Origin: Mesorhizobium sp. M1B.F.Ca.ET.045.04.1.1
GTDB lineage: Bacteria > Pseudomonadota > Alphaproteobacteria > Rhizobiales > Rhizobiaceae
Direction: 5' to 3'
Length of the DNA stretch: 64,000 nucleotides
Assembly (NCBI RefSeq): GCF_003952465.1
Contig: NZ_CP034448.1
Location: 3,635,001-3,699,000 of the forward strand
Part shown: positions 8,519-17,363 of the stretch, piece by piece
Position numbering within the stretch: the first letter of the stretch is position 1
Layout of the letters: every line of letters begins with the position of its first letter
Position numbers and translations under genes: made by a program
The notes under the pieces: generated by a model
Seen by the model: the letters and a program-made list of their open reading frames with translations, nothing else
Told to the model about the DNA's origin: nothing
Database searches by the model: none

Positions 8519-10062
8519 CGGCGTTGCTCTCCATGCACGGGTCCATGGCCAAGCGCCGATGCGGCGACGATCGCCGCTTCCGTCGCCTCGGCGCGATCGA
8601 ACATGCCTGTCAGTTTTCCGTTGCTCATCACCGCGATCCGGTCGGATAGCGCCATCACCTCGTCGAGGTCGGAGGTGGCGAAGAGAATGCCCAGCCCGTC
8701 GCGTGAAAGCTTGCGCATGGTGCGGAAGACATCGGCCTTGGCGCCGACATCGATGCCGCGGCTGGGCTCGTCCATCAACAGCACCTTTGGGTCGGTGAGC
8801 AGCGCCTTGCCGATCACCACCTTCTGCTGGTTGCCGCCCGACAGCGACGAGACTTCCTGCATCGGATCGGCGACCTTGATCGCCAGCTCGCGCACCATCT
8901 GCGTGACGGCCTGGCGCTCGGCGCCGCCGCGTATGTGGAACAGGCTGACGAAACGCGACAGGCTCGCAAGCGTCAGGTTGCTGGCGACCGACAGGATCGA
9001 CACCAGTCCCTCGCGTTGCCTGTCTTCCGGGATCAGCGCCAGGCCGCGCTGGATACGCCGCGCCGTGTCGCGCTCCTTTACCGGCCTCCCGTCGATGAAT
9101 ATCCTGCCGCTCGCCTGGCCGTGACGGCCCATGATGCAGTCGAACAGTTCGCTGCGGCCGGCGCCCATCAATCCGTAGATGCCGAGGATCTCGCCGGCGC
9201 GCAGCGACAGCGAGACATGATCGACCGCCAGTCCGCCGGTGACGCGCGGCAGGCAGATTTCCTCGGCGCGGAATACTTCTTCGCCGGGCTGATGGCCGTC
9301 GGCCTTGGCGAAATCCTTGGCGTCCGAGCCGATCATCTGCCGGACGATCCACTGCGTATCGACTTGTCTCATCTCTTCCTGGCCGGTGATGCGGCCATCG
9401 CGCAGCACGGTGATGTAGTCGCCGATACGGATCAGCTCTTCCAGCCGGTGCGAGATGTAGACGATCGCCACGCCGCGCGCCTTGAGATCGGCGATCACCT
9501 TGAACAGGATCTCGACCTCGGCCGCGCTCAGCGCCGAGGTCGGCTCGTCCATGATCAGGATACGCGCGTCGAGCGAGACCGCCTTGGCGATCTCGACCAG
9601 CTGCTGCTGGCCGATACGCAAATCCTCGACCAGCATGTCGGGCCTGATGCCGGCTTCGAGCTGTTCGAGGAATTCGGCGGCGCGCCGCTCCTGCGCCTTG
9701 TGGTCGATCTTGCAGAAGCCGTTGGTCAGCTCGCGGGTGGCGAAGATGTTCTCGGCGACCGAGAGGTTGCCGAACAGGTTCAGCTCCTGGAACACCATGC
9801 CGATGCCGCGGCTGACGGCGTCTCCGGAGGACGAGAAGGAGACCTCGTTGCCGTCGAGCAGGATGCGGCCGGCGGTCGGCCGTTCGACGCCGGCGATGAT
9901 CTTCATCAGCGTCGACTTGCCGGCGCCATTCTCGCCGACCAGCACGTTGACCGCGCCCTTGCGCACCTCGAAATTCGCGTGCTTGACCGCCACGGTGCCG
10001 GCATAGACCTTGGAGATGTCTTCTAGCTTCAGGATGACGTCGTGACCGGGCGGGGGGCTCAT
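8515..10062 (-). CDS. Ribose-type sugar ABC transporter ATPase, duplicated cassette (RbsA family)
   Basis: A 515-residue protein with two ABC cassettes. The first has Walker A GENGAGKST (near 40), a variant signature LRIGQQQLVEIAKA and Walker B ILIMDEPTSALS. The second, from about residue 265, has a degenerate Walker A (GLMGAGRSE) but a proper LSGGNQQK signature and LLMDEPSRGIDVGAK. This asymmetry is normal for CUT2 ATPases. It energises uptake of the sugar bound by the 10803-11744 protein. Overlaps of 4 bp with both neighbours show a tightly coupled operon. Confidence 0.93.
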   Translation of the reverse strand: MSPPPGHDVILKLEDISKVYAGTVAVKHANFEVRKGAVNVLVGENGAGKSTLMKIIAGVERPTAGRILLDGNEVSFSSSGDAVSRGIGMVFQELNLFGNLSVAENIFATRELTNGFCKIDHKAQERRAAEFLEQLEAGIRPDMLVEDLRIGQQQLVEIAKAVSLDARILIMDEPTSALSAAEVEILFKVIADLKARGVAIVYISHRLEELIRIGDYITVLRDGRITGQEEMRQVDTQWIVRQMIGSDAKDFAKADGHQPGEEVFRAEEICLPRVTGGLAVDHVSLSLRAGEILGIYGLMGAGRSELFDCIMGRHGQASGRIFIDGRPVKERDTARRIQRGLALIPEDRQREGLVSILSVASNLTLASLSRFVSLFHIRGGAERQAVTQMVRELAIKVADPMQEVSSLSGGNQQKVVIGKALLTDPKVLLMDEPSRGIDVGAKADVFRTMRKLSRDGLGILFATSDLDEVMALSDRIAVMSNGKLTGMFDRAEATEAAIVAASALGHGPVHGEQRR

Positions 10063-10724
10063 GGCTTCGGCCCGATCTCGGCCTCCGCCGGCGTCACCAG
10101 CGGCAGGTCCTGGCCGCCTTCGATCGTATAGGCGCCGAGCACCTTTGCGGTGCGGCCCTCGAGCCCATCGCGCGGCAGCTTGGACAGCACCGTCTTGCCG
10201 GCATGGGCGTTGAAGGCCTTGCCGAACTGGGCGAAGTCGATCTGGTTGGTGAAGTCGTTGAACTGCACGAAGTCCAGACTGTCGCGCAGCGCCGTACCGC
10301 GCATGGCCGGCCCGATCTGCACCCGCGCGTCCGCCTTGCCGTCGCCGTCGACGTCGACATCGATGGTTGCCGCGCGCGATTGCGTGTTGGCGGCGACGAT
10401 CTTGCCCTCGACGCGCACCGCGAAGGTCCATGGCGAATTCGCCTGCTTCTTCGGATTGCCGTATTTTGCGCCGGCAGCGGCGGGATCGGTCTTTGCCAGC
10501 GCATGGACCTCGGCGAACGGGCCTGCCTTCTGCTGCAGATAGGGAATGACCTTCGAGGCCCAGATCTCCTCGACCATCTTGTCGGGATTGAAGGCGGAGC
10601 CGTTGCCGCTATCGGCACCCTGCGCCGAGGGCGTCGGCAGGATCTTGCAGGCGCTCAGGCCGACGGCGGCAGTGAGCGCAAGGATCAGCCAACTCTTCTT
10701 GAGCGGACAAGCCGGCTTGGTCAT
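10059..10724 (-). CDS. DUF2291 periplasmic lipoprotein linked to sugar ABC transport
   Basis: A 221-residue protein with a short charged N-terminus, a hydrophobic stretch and a lipobox ending LSAC near residue 26, so it should be a lipoprotein on the periplasmic side. The rest fits the DUF2291 family, which recurs beside CUT2 sugar importers and whose exact role is unknown. The frame opens at a TTG (10733), but the ATG at 10724 gives the normal signal peptide. It lies between the binding protein and the ATPase and overlaps the ATPase start. Confidence 0.82.
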   Translation of the reverse strand: MTKPACPLKKSWLILALTAAVGLSACKILPTPSAQGADSGNGSAFNPDKMVEEIWASKVIPYLQQKAGPFAEVHALAKTDPAAAGAKYGNPKKQANSPWTFAVRVEGKIVAANTQSRAATIDVDVDGDGKADARVQIGPAMRGTALRDSLDFVQFNDFTNQIDFAQFGKAFNAHAGKTVLSKLPRDGLEGRTAKVLGAYTIEGGQDLPLVTPAEAEIGPKP

Positions 10725-10756
10725 GGCAATCAAGGATACCCGAAAGTGAAATGGAG

Positions 10757-10786
10757 GCGAGGGACGAACAAGTGTTCGCCCCTCGC
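10757..10786 (-). other. GC-rich hairpin between binding-protein gene and the rest of the ABC operon
   Basis: Arms 10757-10770 and 10773-10786 pair over 14 positions with one mismatch. It starts 16 bp after the binding-protein stop and no U-tract follows. It probably stabilises or partially attenuates the mRNA rather than ending it. The other three ABC systems in the window have the same arrangement. Confidence 0.65.
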
Positions 10787-10802
10787 AGCTTCTATCGCCA
10801 GC

Positions 10803-11744
10803 TCAGTTCTTGAGCGCGAAGGTCTCCAGCTTGGGAGCATTGTCGCCATTGATGAGCACGCAGTCCATGAGCTGCTTTTCCTTCTCGGGCGACTTCTTGT
10901 TCTTGATGAAGTCGCTGGCCTGATCGACGGCCATCTGCGCCTGGGCATAGGCCGGCTGCAGCACCGTTGCCTTGATGCCGCCGGAGGTGATGGAGTCGCG
11001 CACGTCGTTCGAGCCGTCGAAGCCGACGACGATGACATCCTTGCGGCCGGCGGCGGCAAGCGCCGCATAGGCGCCCATCGCCATCGTGTCGTTGCCGGAG
11101 ATCACGCCCTTGACATCGGGATTGGCCTGCAGGATCGATTCCATCTTGGAATAGGCCTCGGTCTGGCTCCAATTGGCCGACTGCTGCGCGACCATCTTCA
11201 GGTCCGGGTAGTCGTCGATCACGTCGTGATAGCCCTTGGAGCGGATGCCGGCGTTGGTGTCGGATTCCTTGCCGACCAGCTCGACGAAATTACCCTTCTC
11301 GCCCATCAGCTTGACGAATTCCTGCGCGCCGAGCTGGGCGCCCTGGTAGTTGTTGGAGACGATCTGCGCCACGGCGACGCCGGTGGCGTTGATCTCGCGG
11401 TCGATCAGGAAGGCGGGAACGCCGGCGTCCCTGGCCTTCTGCACGGCGGCGACGGTGGCGTCGGCGCCGGCATTGTCGAGGATGATCGCCTTGGCGCCGC
11501 GGCCGATCGCGGTGTCGATCAACTCCGACTGCTTGTTGGCGTCATCGTCATGCACCAGCACCAGCGTGTCGTAGCCGAGCTCCTTAGCCTTGGCTTCGGC
11601 GCCCACCGCTTCCGCCTTGAAGAACGGATTGTCGTGCGAAGGTGTGATGATGGCGATCAGGTCCGCCGCATAGGCAGGCATGGCGGTGCCCAGTGCGAGC
11701 ACGCCGGCGAAAGCCGCAAGCGTCATTCTGCGAGTGAGTTTCAT
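10803..11744 (-). CDS. Periplasmic sugar-binding protein of CUT2 ABC transporter (RbsB family)
   Basis: A 313-residue Peripla_BP_4 protein. It has a Sec signal (MKLTRRMTLAAFAGVLAL, cleavage near AYA-AD), then the two-lobe sugar-binding fold with IAIITPSHDNPFFKAEA at the start of lobe 1 and VISGNDTMAMGAYAAL and VVGFDGSNDVRDSI in lobe 2. A strong GGGAGGA ribosome site precedes the ATG. It is the first gene of an operon running through lipoprotein, ATPase, permease, apsD-like and apnL-like genes. Its long leader holds a perfect palindrome, a hairpin and a CTGGTATGAT site. D-apiose is the most likely ligand by context; ribose or another pentose cannot be excluded. Confidence 0.9.
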   Translation of the reverse strand: MKLTRRMTLAAFAGVLALGTAMPAYAADLIAIITPSHDNPFFKAEAVGAEAKAKELGYDTLVLVHDDDANKQSELIDTAIGRGAKAIILDNAGADATVAAVQKARDAGVPAFLIDREINATGVAVAQIVSNNYQGAQLGAQEFVKLMGEKGNFVELVGKESDTNAGIRSKGYHDVIDDYPDLKMVAQQSANWSQTEAYSKMESILQANPDVKGVISGNDTMAMGAYAALAAAGRKDVIVVGFDGSNDVRDSITSGGIKATVLQPAYAQAQMAVDQASDFIKNKKSPEKEKQLMDCVLINGDNAPKLETFALKN

Positions 11745-11766
11745 GAAGTCCTCCCGTTGAAAACCG

Positions 11767-11782
11767 TGCCTCGATCGAGGCA
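11767..11782. promoter_or_regulatory. Perfect 16-bp palindrome in the leader of the sugar-binding-protein gene
   Basis: TGCCTCGATCGAGGCA is a perfect palindrome ending 23 bp before the start codon of the binding protein. It could be an operator for a second regulator or a short RNA stem near the ribosome site. The symmetry is seen directly; the function is not known. Confidence 0.45.
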
Positions 11783-11834
11783 ATCGTCTGTGTTTGAAAT
11801 TCGTCAGGCGGTGCCGGCCGCGCCGCTCGGATTT

Positions 11835-11856
11835 TGAAAGCCTTCGCCGGCTTTCA
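11835..11856. other. Leader hairpin upstream of the sugar-binding-protein gene
   Basis: TGAAAGCC and GGCTTTCA form an 8-bp stem with a 6-nt loop, about 90 bp upstream of the binding-protein start, between the candidate operator (11947) and the gene. No T-run follows on either strand, so it is not a clear terminator. With the palindrome at 11767 and the operator, it accounts for the visible structure in the 257-bp gap 11745-12001. Confidence 0.4.
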
Positions 11857-11946
11857 TCCGAACCGACCCTCGCTGCCGCTCCCCGCCATTCCTCCACGTC
11901 CGCTTCGGATTTTCCCAGCAATCCGAGCCGGAACAGCTAAAGCCAA

Positions 11947-11956
11947 CTGGTATGAT
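11947..11956. promoter_or_regulatory. Candidate GntR operator (site 2)
   Basis: CTGGTATGAT lies 203 bp upstream of the binding-protein start and just beyond the 3' end of the apnO-like gene. It is in the same orientation as site 1 and differs from it by one base. It would control the importer-apsD-apnL operon. Confidence 0.5.
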
Positions 11957-12001
11957 GAGTCAATCACTAATTCAGGTGATATGTACCTGATAGTAGCTAT
12001 C

Positions 12002-12829
12002 TCAGGTGATGCGCTGGATGCTGGCAGCGATCTCCTCCGATTCGAAGACCCGCTTCCAGTCGTCGCGCATCAGCACCGGCTTGCCGAACTCGATCGCCTT
12101 GTTGCAGGCGTCCGAGAACACGCCCTTGGTTTCGCCGAAGATGACGGCGCCGAGCACGTTCATGTGGCCGAGCAGGAAATCGAGCGCCGCCTGCCGATCG
12201 ACGCCGCGCGCCACGACCTCGTCGAGCGCCTCCTTCATGACGACGAGCAGGGAAGCGCAGACCGTCTCGGAGAGGCCAGGCTCGAGCAGCGCCATCTGCT
12301 CGACGGTGACGCGGTGCGAGCGCATCACCGGCGCCCAGATGATCTGGGCGATCTTCTCCCCCTTGGCGTAGTCCTCTTCCGGCCCCTGCATTAGGGCGCT
12401 GACGAAATGCTGCTTGGCCTTGACGCCACCGAAGAAGTCCTTCTTGGCCGCCATGTCGGTCTCGTCGTTGAAGATCGGCGGATGGCAGGGATGGGTGACG
12501 AAATAGGTCAGGTCAGGACGCTTCGGCAGATGGCCGGCAAAGGGCGCCGCGGCATCGAGCACGATCACCATCGTCCCCGGCGCCAGCTTGCTTTCGATGC
12601 TGGCCGCGACCTTGCCGATATGCGTGTCGGGAACCGCAAGGATCACCACTTCGGTGCCCTTGAGCGCCTCGTCGACGCTGACCGTATCGATGCCGAGTCC
12701 GGTCTTCAGGCGCTCCTTGCCCGCCTCGCTGATCTCGACATGGCGTATCGTATAGGGCGACCCGCGAAAATTAGTCGACAAACGGTAGCCCATTTTGCCG
12801 CCCGCACCGAACAGCGCAATCGTTGTCAT
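12002..12829 (-). CDS. apnO: Probable D-apionate oxidoisomerase (ApnO family)
   Basis: A 275-residue NAD-dependent protein. Its Rossmann fold begins IALFGAGGKMGYRLS (G8-A-G10-G-K-M13), followed by a helical domain of the phosphogluconate-dehydrogenase C-terminal type with FVTHPCHPPIFNDE near residue 112. ApnO converts D-apionate to 3-oxo-isoapionate, the substrate of the OiaK-like kinase in the same locus. A GGGAG-type ribosome site precedes the ATG. It has its own candidate operator 56 bp upstream and is separated by 110 bp from the second permease gene. Identification rests on family resemblance and the completeness of the pathway. Confidence 0.78.
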   Translation of the reverse strand: MTTIALFGAGGKMGYRLSTNFRGSPYTIRHVEISEAGKERLKTGLGIDTVSVDEALKGTEVVILAVPDTHIGKVAASIESKLAPGTMVIVLDAAAPFAGHLPKRPDLTYFVTHPCHPPIFNDETDMAAKKDFFGGVKAKQHFVSALMQGPEEDYAKGEKIAQIIWAPVMRSHRVTVEQMALLEPGLSETVCASLLVVMKEALDEVVARGVDRQAALDFLLGHMNVLGAVIFGETKGVFSDACNKAIEFGKPVLMRDDWKRVFESEEIAASIQRIT

Positions 12830-12884
12830 TTGGCCTTGCTCCCTGAATTTCGGACGACGCTCTCGCCAATCGTCATCTCATATA

Positions 12885-12894
12885 CTGGTATGAT
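12885..12894. promoter_or_regulatory. Candidate GntR operator (site 3)
   Basis: CTGGTATGAT, identical to site 2, lies 56 bp upstream of the apnO-like start. That is nearly the same distance and orientation as site 1 relative to oiaX. Confidence 0.55.
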
Positions 12895-12939
12895 CACTCT
12901 ACCACGATTTGGCAAGAGGAAATCATCGCGTCGTGTCTC

Positions 12940-13980
12940 TCAGCCGGGGTGGATGCCCGGCGCGCTCGCTTCCGCCTTGGCCGCCGGGTCCGCCTCGCCA
13001 TCGGCAGGATCGACGGAGGCGCGCCGCGCCAGAGCCTGGCGCCCCGCCAGCGCCAGCACGAAGATGACGACGACGCCCTGCACGATGTCCTGCGCGCCCG
13101 GAGGCAGGCCGATGATCTGCATGGTGGTGACGATGAGGATGAGCAGGATGCTGGCGAAGAACGTGCCCAAAGCCGTCGCCGAGCCACCGAAGATCAGCGT
13201 GCCGCCGAGCACCACGGCGGCGATCGACTGCAAGAGATAGGGCTGGCCCATTTCGAGGAAAGCGCCGCCGATATAGGCGCCGAGCAGCAGCCCATCGAGC
13301 GATGCCAGCACCGAAGAGATGATGAAGGCCGACGCGATCACCGGGCCATTGCGGATGCCGGCAAGCCGCGCCGCGGCGCGGTTCTGGCCGACCGCCGACA
13401 AGAGCTGTCCGAAAACGGTGTAGCGCAGCACGAAGGAAGTAGCCGCCACGCCGACGACGGCGATGACGGCCATGATCGGCACGCCGGAAATGCGCCCGGT
13501 CGCCAGTTCCTTCAGCGAAGGGCTGACGGCGAAGCCCGGGATCGCCTTGTTGGACAGAAGCGTCGCCGTCGCCAGCACATAGCCGGTCGCCAATGTCGCG
13601 ATGATCGCCGGGATGCCGAGCCCGACGACCAGCAGCGAATTGAGCGCCCCGACGCCAAGGCCGAGCAGGATGGCGGCGATCACGCCGATGGCGAGGTTCG
13701 CGTCCTGGCCCTTGATGGTGAGCAGGGCGACGAAGGCGCTGAGCGTGATCACCGAGGCGACCGAAAGGTCGATGTTGCCGCGTCCGGTCGTCACTACGAA
13801 CATCTGGCCGATACCGACGACCGTCAGGAAGGAGGCCGACAGAACGACGCCGGACAGGCTGGACAGGCTGAAGCGGTTGGTGACGAATGACAGCACCAGC
13901 CATAAAAGCAGCACGCCGATCGCCGACCAGATCCAGCGGTTGCGCTGCGCCCAGATGCCGAAGCCCGCGAGTGCGTTCAT
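12940..13980 (-). CDS. Ribose-type sugar ABC transporter permease (second system)
   Basis: A 346-residue RbsC-family membrane protein with about 9 hydrophobic segments. The GQMFVVTTGRGNIDLSVAS sequence (near 60-78) and AVVLGGTLIFGGSATALG (near 270) are typical of BPD_transp_2. The last ~25 residues are a hydrophilic Ala/Asp/Glu-rich tail. Its start overlaps by 4 bp the stop of the ATPase-permease fusion, so the system has two permease units, one free and one fused, and may work as a heterodimer. Confidence 0.9.
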   Translation of the reverse strand: MNALAGFGIWAQRNRWIWSAIGVLLLWLVLSFVTNRFSLSSLSGVVLSASFLTVVGIGQMFVVTTGRGNIDLSVASVITLSAFVALLTIKGQDANLAIGVIAAILLGLGVGALNSLLVVGLGIPAIIATLATGYVLATATLLSNKAIPGFAVSPSLKELATGRISGVPIMAVIAVVGVAATSFVLRYTVFGQLLSAVGQNRAAARLAGIRNGPVIASAFIISSVLASLDGLLLGAYIGGAFLEMGQPYLLQSIAAVVLGGTLIFGGSATALGTFFASILLILIVTTMQIIGLPPGAQDIVQGVVVIFVLALAGRQALARRASVDPADGEADPAAKAEASAPGIHPG

Positions 13981-16460
13981 GGCTCGCTCCTGCGGTCGGC
14001 GGTCAGGCTGCGCAGCGTGAGCAGCGCGATCAGTATCAGCCCTTGCGTGGCGGCGTTGTAGTCGCTGCTGACGCTGAGCGTGCCGAGCAGCGCGCCGATC
14101 AATGAGAGCGTCACCGCGCCGGCGACAGCGCCGACCGGCGAGATGACGCCGCCGAGCAGCGAGCAGCCGCCCATGACCACGGCGGCGACGCTCAGCAAGG
14201 TGTAGGAATTGCCGGAATTGATGTCGCTCGCCGTGTTGATGGCCGTCAGCGACAGGCCGGCGGCGGCGGCGAACAGTCCGGCGATGAGATAGCGCACCAG
14301 CGCGTAGCGCGTCGGCGACCATCCCGAGCGGATCATCGCCGCCGGGTTGTTGCCGAAGCCGCGCAGCACGACGCCGAGCGGCAGCCTGTCAATGACGAGC
14401 ACGATCAGCGCCACGGCGGCGATTAGGATGATCGAGGTCGGCACGACACCGAGCGACCAGTTGAAGAGGGCCGACAGCCAGTCCGGGCTGGCGCCGCCCG
14501 GTGTCGGCTGCAGCGCATAGCCTATCCCGACCCAGATGAAGGATGCGCCGAGCGTGACGACGATCGCCGGGATCTTGCGGGCCTGGATCAGGCCGCCAAG
14601 CCCCGCATAGGTGGCGACCGCCACCATCAGCGCCAGCGCGCCGAGCCACGGCTGGTCGTAGAGCAGCGTGGCGCTGAGCACGCTGACGAGACCTGCAAAG
14701 GCGCCGACGCCGAGATCGATCTCGCTGCCGCCGACGATGAACATCTGCGCCCCGGTCACCAGCACCAGCGACAGGGCCGGCATCAACAGCAGGTCGAGGC
14801 CGAAGGTGGAGGCGACCGCCGGGTTGATCGCGATCATGATGGCGAGCACGGCGGCGAGCCCGATGAACGGCGCCGCGTTCACCAGCCGGCGAGCGAAACC
14901 CGCCATGGTGGTCCGGTTTCGCGCGGTACTCATCTGCTTGTCCGTCGATTGGGCGAAGGAGGCGCCGACGATCGCCTGCTCGGTGATCGCCTCGCCCGCC
15001 AGTTCCTTCACGATCCGGCCGCCTGAAAAGACCAGCACGCGGTCGCAGGCGAGCAGTTCCGCATCCTCGGTCGTGTGCCAGACCAGCGCGCGGCCGCTAC
15101 GCGCGACCTCGTTGCAGAGCCGGTAGAAATCCTGCTTTGTGGCGATGTCGACGCCGCGCGTCGGGTCGTCGAGCAGGATGACCGGCGTGTCGGCGACAAG
15201 CGCGCGCGCCACCAGCGCCTTCTGCTGGTTGCCGCCGCTGAGTTCGGTGATGTTGGACTGGAAGCGCCGGTCGTCGAGGCGCAGGCGGCTTGCGGCACGC
15301 GAAGCGGTATCGCGGCTGGCGCGGTCGGAAACGAAGCCCAGCGCCGGGCGGCGGGCAAGCGCGCCGATGCTGATGTTTGAAAGCACGCTCCACAGCGGGA
15401 ACACGCCTTCCTTCTGCCGGTCGCCGGCGATGTAGCCGGCATCCGCATGCCTGGCGACGACGGCGTGTTGCTTTCGGCCGGGGTTGAAGATCGCGTGCAG
15501 CAATTCCTTCTGGCCGCTGCCTTCGAGGCCGGCCAGCCCGACGATCTCGCCGCGCACGATGTCGATGTCGCGGCCGAGCTCGGCCGTCAGCGGCCCGGAG
15601 AGCCGCACCAGCACATCCTGGGAGGATGCGGCCGCGACGGCGTGCTGGTGAACCGGATCGGCATCGCCGCCCATCAACTGCACCAGTTTGCCGATCGAGG
15701 CATCCGTCGTATGGCCCTGCCACGCGGTGCGCCCGTTGCGCAACACCACGACTTCGGTGGCGATGTCGATGATCTCCTGCAGCTTGTGGCTGATGAAGAT
15801 GAAGGCGAGACCGGCCTTGGCCCGCTCGCGAATGAAGGCGCGGAGCTGCTTCGAGCGGTCGAGATCGAGCGAGGATGTCGGCTCGTCGAGCACGATCAGC
15901 TTGACGCCGGGCGTCGCCGCGGCACGCGCGATCTCCACCATCTGCCGTTCGGCGATGCTGAGATGGCCGACCTCGGTGTCGGCGTCGATTGTATTGCCGG
16001 GGAAGACGGCGTCGAGCGCCGCGCGGGCGCGGGTGCGATAGAGCGCGCGCCAGCCAGGCCGGCTTGCGGAGTCGCTCGGCGTTTCCAGGAAAAAGTTCTC
16101 GGCGACGGACAGGTTGGCGCAGAGCGACAGCTCCTGATGCACCATGCGGATACCGCGCCGCTGCGCTTCGCCGGTGTCGTAGCCGGCGAAAGCAACCTCC
16201 GTGCCGGCGAAGGAAATCGAGCCGAGCGTCGGCCACATCGCGCCGCACAGAATGCGCATCAGCGTCGATTTCCCGGCGCCGTTGCCGCCGACCAGCCCGA
16301 TCACGTCGCCGGCGCCGACGGAAAGATCAATCCCGGCGTTGGCGAGAGTCGGCCCGAAGCTCTTGGTTATTCCGCTGAGCGAAACGACGCTTGGCCGGGC
16401 AGGGGCAGCAGGCCCCGTGGCTACGGCGCTGCCCTGTGCGGCAACGGCAAGATGGGACAT
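13977..16460 (-). CDS. Fused ABC transporter: duplicated sugar ATPase plus permease domain (RbsA-RbsC fusion)
   Basis: An 827-residue single polypeptide. Residues ~25-255 form ABC cassette 1 (Walker A GGNGAGKST, Walker B LIVLDEPTSSLD). Residues ~270-500 form cassette 2 (degenerate Walker A GLEGSGQKE, signature LSGGNQQKALVARAL, LLDDPTRGVDIATK). After a short linker (QSTDKQMSTARNRTT) comes a ~300-residue RbsC-type permease (GAQMFIVGGSEIDLGVGA). No stop or frameshift separates the parts, so the fusion is real in this sequence. CUT2 ATPases and permeases are normally separate. It forms the core of the second importer, whose binding protein is damaged. Confidence 0.9.
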   Translation of the reverse strand: MSHLAVAAQGSAVATGPAAPARPSVVSLSGITKSFGPTLANAGIDLSVGAGDVIGLVGGNGAGKSTLMRILCGAMWPTLGSISFAGTEVAFAGYDTGEAQRRGIRMVHQELSLCANLSVAENFFLETPSDSASRPGWRALYRTRARAALDAVFPGNTIDADTEVGHLSIAERQMVEIARAAATPGVKLIVLDEPTSSLDLDRSKQLRAFIRERAKAGLAFIFISHKLQEIIDIATEVVVLRNGRTAWQGHTTDASIGKLVQLMGGDADPVHQHAVAAASSQDVLVRLSGPLTAELGRDIDIVRGEIVGLAGLEGSGQKELLHAIFNPGRKQHAVVARHADAGYIAGDRQKEGVFPLWSVLSNISIGALARRPALGFVSDRASRDTASRAASRLRLDDRRFQSNITELSGGNQQKALVARALVADTPVILLDDPTRGVDIATKQDFYRLCNEVARSGRALVWHTTEDAELLACDRVLVFSGGRIVKELAGEAITEQAIVGASFAQSTDKQMSTARNRTTMAGFARRLVNAAPFIGLAAVLAIMIAINPAVASTFGLDLLLMPALSLVLVTGAQMFIVGGSEIDLGVGAFAGLVSVLSATLLYDQPWLGALALMVAVATYAGLGGLIQARKIPAIVVTLGASFIWVGIGYALQPTPGGASPDWLSALFNWSLGVVPTSIILIAAVALIVLVIDRLPLGVVLRGFGNNPAAMIRSGWSPTRYALVRYLIAGLFAAAAGLSLTAINTASDINSGNSYTLLSVAAVVMGGCSLLGGVISPVGAVAGAVTLSLIGALLGTLSVSSDYNAATQGLILIALLTLRSLTADRRSEP

Positions 16461-16486
16461 TCGTCCTCCGCTTCTTCGCAGGCGAA

Positions 16487-16518
16487 GATCGGGCGCCGCT
16501 GTGGGGCGGCGCCCGATC
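16487..16518 (-). other. Perfect GC hairpin after the second binding-protein gene
   Basis: Arms 16487-16499 and 16506-16518 (GATCGGGCGCCGC and its complement) pair perfectly over 13 bp around a 6-nt loop. The hairpin lies between the original stop of the binding-protein gene (16535-16537) and the ATPase-permease start (16460). No U-tract follows; it is likely an mRNA-stabilising or attenuating element. Confidence 0.7.
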
Positions 16519-16534
16519 CGTTAAACGGCCTGCC

Positions 16535-17282
16535 TTACTTGCTGAGCAGGTTCTGCTTGACCCAGTCCAGCGAATAGCTCGGGCTGATGATCTGACCGCC
16601 CGGCAGCTTGGCGTAGTCCTTGAGGTTGTTGGCATCGACGGTTGCCACCGGCATGATCATCAGCTTGGGCGCCTTGGCGCCCTTGAGCAGCGACAGGCCG
16701 AGCCAGAAGGCGGCGCCGCCGATGCATGTCGGGATATTTGGCCAGTACCGACTGCTGGGCTTTGAACATGTCGTTGTCGGGCGCGGAGCCCTTCACGCCG
16801 CGCACCTGGATGACATTGCCCTTGCCGCCGAGCATCTTGAACACGGCTTCCGCCTGGGCGGCCTTGTAACCCTTGAAGTCGAAATTGAGCTGGTAGTTGC
16901 AGGGCGCCGAAGCAACGGAATCGAAGGAAATCACGATGATGCCGGCCTTGCAGGCCTTCTCGATGATGCCGTTGACCGCGGTTTCGGAAGCGGCATCGAC
17001 GGCGAGCACGTCGACCTTCTTCAGGATCAGTTCGGCGATTTGGCTGTTCTGCTGCGCGACCGAGCCGTCGCCGTTCATGACGATATAGTCGGCGATCTGT
17101 CCGGCGGCCTTGGCTTCCTTGGCCGAAGCCTCGAAGGCCTCGACCATCTGATGGCGCCAGGTATTGCCGTAATACGCGTTGGCCAGCGCGATGACCGGCG
17201 CGTCCGGAGACGCCATTGCCGGCAGACCCGAAACGCTAGCCAGCGCGGCGCCGGTGAGCGCCGCAACGATTGCGAACTTCAT
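16535..17282 (-). pseudogene. Damaged periplasmic sugar-binding protein of the second importer
   Basis: The gene starts normally: GGAGGAG ribosome site, ATG at 17282, Sec signal ending PAMAS, then lobe-1 sequence (IALANAYYGNTWRHQ, DVLAVDAASETAVNGI) up to about YPDM near residue 184. There the frame changes. The other minus-strand frame resumes with IGGAAFWLGLSLLKGAK and ends QNLLSK at a stop at 16535-16537, which is the proper C-terminal end of such proteins. About 100-120 codons of lobe 2 are missing at the joint, so this is an internal deletion plus frameshift. The unshifted frame runs to 16521 with low-complexity Arg/Gln/Ala sequence. The binding site should be destroyed unless this is an assembly error. 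Confidence 0.85.
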
Positions 17283-17363
17283 TGATATCTCCTCCCAAAA
17301 GCGCCGGCCAAACATGGGTCGGCTCGTCTGCTGTTCCGCTATGACGCCCATTCAAAAGACACC

